Assembly (NCBI GenBank): GCA_958446555.1
Contig: CAUCWU010000087.1
Location: 1-8,366, forward strand
Source: an uncultured Lachnospiraceae bacterium
GTDB taxonomy: Bacteria > Bacillota > Clostridia > Lachnospirales > Lachnospiraceae
Length of the DNA: 8,366 nucleotides
Direction: 5' to 3'
Shown here: positions 1 to 5,053 of the stretch, piece by piece
Layout: each line of letters starts with the position of its first letter
Numbering within the stretch: position 1 is the stretch's first letter
The notes under the pieces: generated by a model
The model's database searches: none
Seen by the model: the letters and a program-made list of their open reading frames with translations, nothing else
Told to the model about the DNA's origin: nothing
Made by a program: the position numbers and the translations under genes

Positions 1-2
1 TA

Positions 3-89
3 GGTATTGCATCAGATGAAAAGATAAGAGAATGGTCAAAAGGTGAGGTAAAGAAGCCAGAGACTATTAATTACAGAACACTAAAACCA
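3..89 (+). pseudogene. rpoC: N-terminal fragment of RNA polymerase beta' subunit (rpoC), cut at both ends
   Basis: Reading from base 3, 29 codons give a peptide containing [18 protein letters not shown] followed by TLKP. This is the highly conserved start of the RNA polymerase beta' clamp region (E. coli RpoC has [21 protein letters not shown]). The 5' end lies outside the window. After TLKP the family continues with Glu-Arg/Lys-Asp-Gly-Leu-Phe, but here codon 90-92 is CAG. The frame then runs through sequence antisense to a DAHP synthase gene and stops at 141-143, adding about 17 unrelated residues. RpoC is normally about 1200 residues and essential, so this piece cannot be the working gene. 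It is either an extra fragment or one side of a chimeric join. Identification is firm; the status as pseudogene or artefact is inferred. Confidence 0.85.
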
Positions 90-596
90 CAGACGATGCT
101 GTTGATTCTCAACCGAGCGAGCGCCGACTGCGACATAAGATAACAGGTCTGATAAGTAACGATGATTCTCTGGGTAAAGCATCTCGTCTGCACAGGTAAA
201 GCCGGTCTCCTCGATTGCTCTCTTATGAAGCTCACGGATTGCAATGATGCCTTTTAACATATCTTCTTTTTTCTCTGGGTCTGGCTGATGAAGCATACCC
301 TTGTAGCCGGTGCCGACAGTACGCGGCTTGTTTGTGTAGATACGCGGAATGATAAAGATCTTGTCTTTTACCTTTTCCTGAACCTTGACCAGACGGCCAA
401 TGTACTCAAGAACCGCATCCTCTCTGTCTGCAGAGCACGGGCCAATGACAAGAATTAATTTGTCGCTCTTTCCCTCAAAGATTGAGCGGATCTCGGCATC
501 CCTCTCTGCCTTTATCTTTTGAGTCTTTTCGCTTGCCGGAAATTCTTCCTTTAACTCCTTTGGGGTTGGCAGCTTTCTGTAAAATTCCATATTCAT
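81..596 (-). CDS. 3-deoxy-7-phosphoheptulonate (DAHP) synthase, class I AroF/G/H type, C-terminal half missing
   Basis: DAHP synthase condenses phosphoenolpyruvate with erythrose 4-phosphate, the first step of the shikimate pathway, in the cytoplasm. The 171-residue product keeps the N-terminal part of the barrel: GPCSADRED (Cys54, the metal-ligand Cys of this family), IPRIYTNKPRT (Arg85 and Lys90, PEP-binding), GYKGMLHQPDP, the TCADEML strand, and GARSVENQQHRL (Arg160). Family members are about 340-350 residues. After HRL the expected T-A-S-G and the rest of the barrel are absent, including the later Lys, His, Glu and Asp active-site residues, and Trp-Phe-stop follows from foreign (rpoC) bases. 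As it stands the product cannot be active. The ATG at 594-596 has a GAGGAG ribosome binding site 9 nt upstream; a second ATG two codons on is possible. A strong promoter lies at 707-735. Which isozyme (aroF, G or H) cannot be decided. Confidence 0.9.
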   Translation of the reverse strand: MNMEFYRKLPTPKELKEEFPASEKTQKIKAERDAEIRSIFEGKSDKLILVIGPCSADREDAVLEYIGRLVKVQEKVKDKIFIIPRIYTNKPRTVGTGYKGMLHQPDPEKKEDMLKGIIAIRELHKRAIEETGFTCADEMLYPENHRYLSDLLSYVAVGARSVENQQHRLWF

Positions 597-706
597 AGTA
601 GTGTTCTCCTCTTTTGGTCTGATTGAGGGCTTAATTTTACCTTACACTCTGACCTTACTTTATCTTTTTAGTCTTGCTTTTGCGCGTTGTCGCTTTCAAG
701 TACTAA

Positions 707-735
707 AGTATAGCACAATTTGGGATGATTGGCAA
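707..735 (-). promoter_or_regulatory. Sigma-A type promoter of the DAHP synthase gene
   Basis: On the - strand, TTGCCA (735-730) and TATACT (712-707) are separated by exactly 17 bases, a near-consensus vegetative promoter. It points at the DAHP synthase gene and predicts a leader of about 100 nt. That leader (about 700-597) holds a direct repeat GTAAGGT (- strand; 658-652 and 645-639, 13 bp apart). I see no convincing attenuator or T-box structure in it. Activity is inferred from sequence alone. Confidence 0.75.
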
Positions 736-753
736 GTATCTTTTTTAACTATT

Positions 754-984
754 TTAGATTAATGAGAACGTTTTTAATACAAACAGCCACCCTTGACTGT
801 GCGAAGCAGACGAGCTTTCGTGTCTGATGAGTTTTGTGATTTGCTTGATGCCGCCTTCGATGTGGACGCGGCCTGCGCTGCTTCGGTAGGATGCCTGAAT
901 AAATTCGCCTCGGTCGGACTTGTCCTTTAAAAATGACGATAGGACTTTTGCTCCTGTCTTTTTCAGTTCGTAAAACAGATTTTA
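754..984 (-). pseudogene. Decayed coding remnant, family not recognised
   Basis: This - strand frame is open for 75 codons between stops at 982-984 and 754-756, but it has no ATG, GTG or TTG start with a ribosome binding site. Its peptide (starting NLFYELKKTGAKVLSS, later DRGEFIQASYRSSAGRV and HIEGGIKQITKLIRHE) has a balanced, protein-like composition. Its codons prefer G/C at the third position, as real genes here do. The overlapping longer frame at 749-1012 has an ATG but encodes an implausibly basic Arg/His/Gln-rich peptide, typical of an out-of-frame reading. The remnant is therefore best read as the C-terminal end of a lost gene. I cannot name the family. The surrounding 597-1165 stretch has no other gene; it holds the two promoters, this remnant, a hairpin and the repeat tract. 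Confidence 0.4.
776..800 (-). terminator. Possible terminator hairpin of the decayed gene
   Basis: Read on the - strand, ACAGTCA-AGGG-TGGCTGT (800-783) forms a 7-bp stem with one G-U pair and a 4-nt loop. It is followed by a weak T-rich run (TTGTATT). It overlaps the last codons of the remnant's frame, which suggests that the original gene ended just before it. The T-run is interrupted, so termination strength is doubtful. Confidence 0.3.
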
Positions 985-1023
985 ATATAGCAAATATTTT
1001 AGGGGATGCCAATAGCGTTATGG

Positions 1024-1052
1024 TTTCACTTATCAGAAAAATGTGATACTAT
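1024..1052 (+). promoter_or_regulatory. Extended -10 promoter for the membrane-anchored DUF4874/DUF4832 gene
   Basis: TTTCAC (1024-1029) and TACTAT (1047-1052) are 17 bases apart, and TGA directly before TACTAT gives the extended -10 motif TGN. Transcription would begin near 1059, so the leader of the gene starting at 1166 would consist almost wholly of the tandem repeats at 1048-1150. The -10 hexamer is also part of the first repeat unit, and later units carry the same or a one-base-different hexamer. Confidence 0.55.
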
Positions 1053-1150
1053 TGGTTTATTATTATTGATTCATTACTATTGATTTATTACTATTGATTT
1101 ATTATTGATTCATTACTATTGATTTACTATTGATTCATCACTACTGACTT
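1048..1150 (+). repeat. Tandem array of eight 14/11-bp units in the promoter and leader
   Basis: The consensus unit is ACTATTGATTYATT. Units run 1048-1061 (14), 1062-1075 (14), 1076-1089 (14), 1090-1103 (14), 1104-1114 (11, ACT missing), 1115-1125 (11, ATT missing), 1126-1139 (14) and 1140-1150 (11, degenerate). The units at 1076 and 1090 are identical; the outer units have drifted. The array starts inside the -10 box of the upstream promoter and stops one base before the ribosome binding site of the next gene. It is AT-rich, non-coding, and has no spacers as a CRISPR array would. Gain or loss of units by slippage would change leader length and the number of -10-like hexamers. Confidence 0.9.
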
Positions 1151-1151
1151 C

Positions 1152-1158
1152 AAAGGAG
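1152..1158 (+). promoter_or_regulatory. Ribosome binding site fixing the TTG start at 1166
   Basis: AAAGGAG sits 7 nt before TTG at 1166-1168. No in-frame ATG with such a site exists before the membrane segment, so TTG is the preferred start. The site follows directly on the repeat tract. Confidence 0.75.
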
Positions 1159-1165
1159 TTTCATT

Positions 1166-2824
1166 TTGAAAAGAACATATAAAACACATAATAAGAGTTT
1201 CCATCATCATTCGCCCCTGATAGTAGGTCTAGGTCTTCTCATGACTGTCCTTGTTCTAGCAGGGGCAATTGCGATTTTAATCTACCCCAGACTACTCTTT
1301 GTCGATTATCTTTCTTATCAATATCAGGAATCTGCTGATGCACTGGACAATCCCTATATTGGTTGGTATACGATTCAAGGGTATCTGTTATCGGAGGATG
1401 CAAGTTTTTCTCTTCCACAACAACCCGATGCGACTGAGGATACTAAGAAAGCCGAGGAGTTGCGCAGGGGATTGTCTTTAATTGAGATTAATTTAAAGAA
1501 TTATGCTGAGTGTGATTTGACAGCTTCTGCACTCTCGCAGGTGGACTCAATTTTGTCTGCTTGGTCAAAGACTGGAAATCAGCTTATTTTACGCTTTCTA
1601 TATGATTGGGACGGACAAAATTTGCAGAGTGAACCTAAGGAGCTGTCCCAGATTTTAAAACATATGGAACAGGTTGGACCGCTTATCAATTCGTATGCAT
1701 CTTCTGTTTATCTAATACAAGGCATTTTTGTTGGCAACTGGGGGGAAATGAACAATACGGTTCATATGGGCGATGGACAGATGCAAACTTTAATTGAAAA
1801 GTTGGCTGATGTGACGGATCCTTCGATCTTTTTGTCAGTGCGCACACCTGCGCAGCTACGGTCTATTGTAAAGAATCAAATAGGAAATCTCATCCAAAAT
1901 TGGATACCGGTTGATAAAACTTTGGCTTTTAATGGTACGCTTCCTTCGCGACTTGGTCTGTATAATGATGGAATGCTTGGATCTGCCAATGACACGGGGA
2001 CTTATGGGGATAAAAAGGCTCCGAAGATAAAAACCAGTTCAAACGATACGAACTATAATGACATGAGTTTGAATTCTGGCGATACGAACTACAGTGATGC
2101 CTGGATTCGTGAGGATGAGCTTGCCTTTCAAAATGAATTGTGTCAATATGTGCCAAACGGTGGCGAGGTGATTATTGATAATGAATATAATGATTTTGAT
2201 CATGCGATAAGAGATCTGGCTATGATGCATGTATCTTATTTAAATAGTGCCTATGATGCAACTGTGCTTGATAAGTGGAAGGCATCTGTGTATCATGCGG
2301 ACAATGTTTCACAGTCAAATTTAGTAACTGATACAAATATAACAAATACAGAATATTCAAATTCAGTTAATGTGTCAGATGCTTTCGACGGTATGAATGG
2401 ATATGACTACATTGAACGTCATCTTGGCTATCGATATGTATTACGGGATTCTAAGTTGAAATTTCACCCACTGTTTGATGATTCGGCCGTATTGACAGTT
2501 GATGTTGAAAATGTCGGATTCGCAAACTGTTATCGACCACTTGATGCGACGGTGGCTGTGGTATCGAATGCGACTGGCAAGTGTGTATCTTCGGTGAATG
2601 TGGATACCGATCCGCGCTTTTGGAATAGTGGGGAAAAGACTTCGTTCACGGTGCCGATTGATGTACGCGGGCTGGAGAAGGAGGCGACTTATACGATTTA
2701 TCTGTCTTGTGCGGATATGACACTGGGACGGACGATTTTGTTTGGAAATGAGCAGGAGCTGACGGAATATGGATATGAGGTGGGTGAGGTGACGGTTTCC
2801 GAAATTGGGGTCAGGCACGGATAA
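1166..2824 (+). CDS. Membrane-anchored DUF4874/DUF4832 protein, predicted extracellular barrel domain
   Basis: The product has 552 residues. A short basic, His-rich N-terminus is followed by one hydrophobic segment (about residues 18-40), so the rest is probably displayed outside the cell as an anchored protein. The DUF4874-like part runs from about 58 (DNPYIGWYTI) through LILRFLYDWDG (about 140-150), GIFVGNWGEM (186-195) and SVRTPAQLRSIV (224-235). The DUF4832-like part includes LYNDGMLGS, NGGEVIIDNEYN (331-342), MHVSYLNSAYD and YDYIERHLGYRY (413-424). A beta-rich end follows with DTDPRFWNSGE (480-490). These families are uncharacterised. The barrel-like motif pattern and the conserved Glu194 suggest a glycoside-hydrolase-like fold, which is inference. 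Asn/Ser/Thr-rich inserts at about 285-312 and 376-408 are much shorter or absent in the paralogue at 2833-4257. Translation starts at TTG. Confidence 0.8.
   Translation: MKRTYKTHNKSFHHHSPLIVGLGLLMTVLVLAGAIAILIYPRLLFVDYLSYQYQESADALDNPYIGWYTIQGYLLSEDASFSLPQQPDATEDTKKAEELRRGLSLIEINLKNYAECDLTASALSQVDSILSAWSKTGNQLILRFLYDWDGQNLQSEPKELSQILKHMEQVGPLINSYASSVYLIQGIFVGNWGEMNNTVHMGDGQMQTLIEKLADVTDPSIFLSVRTPAQLRSIVKNQIGNLIQNWIPVDKTLAFNGTLPSRLGLYNDGMLGSANDTGTYGDKKAPKIKTSSNDTNYNDMSLNSGDTNYSDAWIREDELAFQNELCQYVPNGGEVIIDNEYNDFDHAIRDLAMMHVSYLNSAYDATVLDKWKASVYHADNVSQSNLVTDTNITNTEYSNSVNVSDAFDGMNGYDYIERHLGYRYVLRDSKLKFHPLFDDSAVLTVDVENVGFANCYRPLDATVAVVSNATGKCVSSVNVDTDPRFWNSGEKTSFTVPIDVRGLEKEATYTIYLSCADMTLGRTILFGNEQELTEYGYEVGEVTVSEIGVRHG
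2044..2091 (+). repeat. 36-bp imperfect direct duplication inside the anchored DUF4874/DUF4832 gene
   Basis: The 12-mer CGATACGAACTA occurs at 2044-2055 and again at 2080-2091, exactly 36 bp apart and in frame. At protein level this gives consecutive 12-residue units SSNDTNYNDMSL and NSGDTNYSDAWI (about residues 291-314). The paralogue has a much shorter, unrepeated stretch (TEPRIDNSSNNRAW) at the matching place. This suggests a recent duplication in a surface loop of the anchored protein. Confidence 0.7.
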
Positions 2825-2850
2825 ACTGACGTTTATCGTGCGCTGACCCC
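2807..2850. repeat. Inverted repeat spanning the stop codons of two convergent genes
   Basis: Arms 2807-2826 and 2831-2850 are complementary over GGGGTCAG...CACG...ATAAAC with one single-base bulge on each side and a TGAC loop. The left arm encodes the last residues (GVRHG-stop) of the + strand gene. The right arm encodes the last residues (GVSAR-stop) of the - strand gene. Each mRNA would end in this hairpin. There is no clean T-run on either side, so it is not a standard intrinsic terminator, but it could act in 3'-end formation or mRNA stability of both transcripts. Confidence 0.75.
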
Positions 2851-4257
2851 GAAACTGATTGATGACCGGAATAATAGAAGGCCGTACCTAGCATCGGTAT
2901 TTTCGTTTGCAAAGCTGATAAGGCGGCCGTCCCTTTTTCTTGTAAGTTGTAGGTAAAACTTATCTGCTTGTGATTGCTTTTGTAGTTTCTGTGATTGCCA
3001 TAGCTCTGTTGGGATGCAGCACGCAATCACTGTGTCTCTACCACTATCCCAGGTGCACGGATCCGTATCAATTAAAAACACCTGAGCTTTCGATGACTCT
3101 GCCACTGCAACTAGTTTACACTCGGACTCTTCACACAGATTGGCAAAGCCTGTGTTTCGAATTGTAATTTGCATTGTGTAATGGCTGATATTGTCAGTAC
3201 TGCTCTGTGCCTGAAGATCTTTTGGGGCTTTCTTTGCTTCTTTGTTTTTTATTTGTTTGACATCTATAACGGTAAATCGGTAGCCTAAGTGACGACCGAT
3301 ATAGTCGTAGACACTGATCGTTTCGCCGTTCCAAGTCATGCTTTGATTTTTCCACACATTGAGTTGTTCTTGTCTGTAGGTGCTGTTTAGGTAGCTTAGA
3401 TGCATTTGGTCAAGTTCTCTTATCATGAGGCTAGAATCAAGACTGTTAGCTGTACTTCTTGGCGAGACTTCATTTATGACGTTAGGCATCCCTACTGCCT
3501 CGCCTCCAGTAAAGCTTCGCTGCATCTGCGTCTCTTGCCAGTCTAATTCGTCTTGACGTACCCAAGCTCGATTATTACTACTATTGTCTATCCTAGGTTC
3601 AGTACCATAGGTGCCAAGATCAGTTTCGGAACCAAAAATGCCGTCGTTGAAGAGAGTGAGGGAAACCGCCGTTTTCTTTTCTAATTCTAGCTGCTCTACG
3701 ATACTTCGAAGCTGCTCTGGCTTTCGCACTGCGATCGGGCAGATGCCACCAATCGCCTCATAAAGTGTTTGAACAAGTTCTGTCATAGGGGCTGCACTTA
3801 AAAATTTGGAGCTATGCATCTCTCCCCAGCTGCCGACAAAGATTCCCTGATGAATCAGAATTTCTCCTTTGTGACGACTGATCATACTTCCTAACTGAGC
3901 CATATGACTTTTGACGATCCCGATCGAAGCTGGTTCATGCTCCATTCCGTGTCCGTCGGTGTCATAGACAATACGAAGAATGATGCCTTTGTCGTGCTCT
4001 GCAAAAAAACTAAGGATTTGATCAAGTCGATCCCTTGCCTTGTCTGGAATCTGATTGGTTGTCCGATAAGCGTGAATGTCGATGCGAAGCAAGACGAGCT
4101 GTTCTTCTTCGCAGGCGATGTAGAGAGGACTTTCCTCTGCTAGATTGAATGAATAGATTTGATACCAGCCACAGCCAGGGTTAAGGAGAGGGCGGGTGGA
4201 CTCGGTAAAGCTAATTTTTTTCGTTCTATTGAAGTATGTCTTTATTTTATTAAACAT
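2833..4257 (-). CDS. DUF4874/DUF4832 protein without membrane anchor, paralogue of the convergent gene
   Basis: The product has 474 residues and aligns by eye along its whole length with the 552-residue product of the convergent gene. Shared blocks are LLNPGCGWYQI (24-34), LRIVYDTDG (94-102), HQGIFVGSWGEM (136-147), VRKPEQLRSIV (177-187), LFNDGIFGS (202-210), TGGEAV (250-255), MHLSYLNSTYR (285-295), YDYIGRHLGYRF (317-328), NTGFANL (368-374) and DTDPCTWDSG (397-406). The N-terminus (MFNKIKTYFNRTKKISF) is basic and has no hydrophobic stretch or signal peptide, so it is probably cytoplasmic unless exported unconventionally. Conserved Glu146 matches Glu194 of the paralogue. The ATG at 4255-4257 is preceded by AAGGAG, but at a long 12-nt spacing. 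The biochemical role is unknown. Confidence 0.78.
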   Translation of the reverse strand: MFNKIKTYFNRTKKISFTESTRPLLNPGCGWYQIYSFNLAEESPLYIACEEEQLVLLRIDIHAYRTTNQIPDKARDRLDQILSFFAEHDKGIILRIVYDTDGHGMEHEPASIGIVKSHMAQLGSMISRHKGEILIHQGIFVGSWGEMHSSKFLSAAPMTELVQTLYEAIGGICPIAVRKPEQLRSIVEQLELEKKTAVSLTLFNDGIFGSETDLGTYGTEPRIDNSSNNRAWVRQDELDWQETQMQRSFTGGEAVGMPNVINEVSPRSTANSLDSSLMIRELDQMHLSYLNSTYRQEQLNVWKNQSMTWNGETISVYDYIGRHLGYRFTVIDVKQIKNKEAKKAPKDLQAQSSTDNISHYTMQITIRNTGFANLCEESECKLVAVAESSKAQVFLIDTDPCTWDSGRDTVIACCIPTELWQSQKLQKQSQADKFYLQLTRKRDGRLISFANENTDARYGLLLFRSSISFGVSAR

Positions 4258-4399
4258 ACACTTTTCATTCTCCTTCCCCGAGTTTTATTTACAAGTTTAG
4301 CATGATTATCAGCACTCAAAATTGAACAGAAACTTAACTTTTTCATGCGCTTTTATAAAAAAAGAATAAAATATATTAAGATCATGTTAATTTTGTATC

Positions 4400-4428
4400 T
4401 TGTCGTTTGATATTTTTTATGTTACGAT
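4400..4428 (+). promoter_or_regulatory. Candidate promoter of the 174-aa protein/cstA operon
   Basis: TTGTCG (4400-4405) and TACGAT (4423-4428) are 17 bases apart, predicting a start near 4435 and a leader of about 94 nt. The 4258-4528 divergent intergenic region contains no gene. It must also hold the promoter of the - strand gene at 2833-4257, for which I see only weak candidates. Confidence 0.45.
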
Positions 4429-4453
4429 TATCGAGATAAATTTTCATTATCAG

Positions 4454-4466
4454 ACAGAGGCTCTGT
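4454..4466. promoter_or_regulatory. Palindromic site ACAGAG-G-CTCTGT, possible operator
   Basis: A perfect 6-bp dyad around a single central base lies about 20 bp downstream of the predicted transcription start of the cstA operon. One base between the arms is too short for an RNA hairpin loop at that stem length, so a protein-binding operator is the more natural reading. A second, AT-only inverted repeat (TAAAATAAT at 4475-4483, ATTATTTTA at 4492-4500) follows just before the ribosome binding site. No regulator is identified. Confidence 0.35.
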
Positions 4467-4517
4467 TTCTTCCCTAAAATAATGCATTTTTATTATTTTA
4501 TCTACTTTGATTTTTGC

Positions 4518-4523
4518 AGGAGG
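4518..4523 (+). promoter_or_regulatory. Ribosome binding site selecting the ATG at 4529
   Basis: A full AGGAGG is followed by five T residues and ATG. The upstream in-frame TTG at 4514 overlaps this site and would have no ribosome binding site of its own, so the protein starts at 4529. Confidence 0.85.
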
Positions 4524-4528
4524 TTTTT

Positions 4529-5053
4529 ATGGAATTATCATCAGACGAATTTTTTGAGAGGTTGTTGCTGTCTTACAGCGACTACTTTGACATTGTCCGT
4601 GATACCTCTTACAAGGATCTGGCGGTCGATGCTGAAGCTGCTTTTCATTCTTTTTCTGAAAAGTATGTTTTGGTCAAGAAAGCACAGCTGTGGGCTGCTG
4701 AGGCCCATGAATATGTTTTCTTTGTTCGAGTGAATCATTTGGACGCTGAGACGTTTCGTACATACAGCGATGCGCTTCTTGAGGAAGGCCTATCACGTGT
4801 TGAGCCAAAAAAGGATCACATGTACACCTATGTGTCAGTTGTTTTTCTGGCAGAGTCTATAGCCCCTGAGGTTCCGAAGCTGATCAAAAAGACGCGTTGC
4901 CATAGGGACTATCGCATGTCGATTTACGGTTGGATGGATTACCGTATTGCGGCACGAGACTGTACTTCGAAAAAGATCTACACAAACTGGGCTGGACGAC
5001 CGTTAAAACAAACACTCCTCTCTGTCACGAAAAAAAGGAGGAAACGAAAATGA
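4529..5053 (+). CDS. 174-aa soluble protein of unknown function, translationally coupled to CstA
   Basis: I do not recognise a named family. The 174-residue product is soluble, with no membrane segment or signal peptide. The N-terminal half is acidic and probably helical (MELSSDEFFERLLLSY, then DAEAAFHSFSEKY). A central probable beta stretch follows (EYVFFVRVNHLD, then YTYVSVVFLAES at about 100-110). The C-terminal part is Arg/Lys/aromatic-rich (CHRDYRMSIYGWMDYR, IYTNWAGRPL) and ends in the very basic KKRRKRK. There is no obvious catalytic motif or helix-turn-helix. Its TGA stop (5051-5053) overlaps the ATG of cstA as ATGA, and the cstA ribosome binding site lies inside its last codons, so the two are co-transcribed and probably translationally coupled. 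A role as accessory or regulator of the transporter is inferred from this arrangement only. Confidence 0.8.
   Translation: MELSSDEFFERLLLSYSDYFDIVRDTSYKDLAVDAEAAFHSFSEKYVLVKKAQLWAAEAHEYVFFVRVNHLDAETFRTYSDALLEEGLSRVEPKKDHMYTYVSVVFLAESIAPEVPKLIKKTRCHRDYRMSIYGWMDYRIAARDCTSKKIYTNWAGRPLKQTLLSVTKKRRKRK

Noticed and set aside
3..143. Functional fusion protein of the RpoC start with 17 extra residues
   Set aside because: The tail is antisense DAHP synthase sequence; a cut-off beta' clamp start has no plausible role and the join looks artefactual.
749..1012. 87-residue - strand frame with an ATG
   Set aside because: It encodes a highly basic peptide rich in Arg, His and Gln with no ribosome binding site; a shifted frame over the same bases looks far more like protein.
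1048..1150. Possible CRISPR array
   Set aside because: Units are only 11-14 bp, contiguous, and have no unique spacers; no cas genes are nearby.
1929..2818. Several - strand frames of 63-125 residues antisense to the anchored DUF4874/DUF4832 gene
   Set aside because: The opposite strand holds a full-length gene with conserved motifs; the antisense peptides are His/Ile/Arg-rich with no family likeness.
3904..4143. 79-residue + strand frame antisense to the unanchored paralogue
   Set aside because: It overlaps the conserved coding region of the - strand gene and has no ribosome binding site or recognisable motif.
4514..4528. TTG start adding five residues to the 174-aa protein
   Set aside because: The TTG precedes and its codons include the AGGAGG that serves the ATG at 4529.
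4930..5049. Upstream in-frame ATG that would lengthen CstA by 40 residues
   Set aside because: It has no ribosome binding site and lies wholly inside the preceding gene; the hydrophobic N-terminus and AAGGAGG site support 5050.
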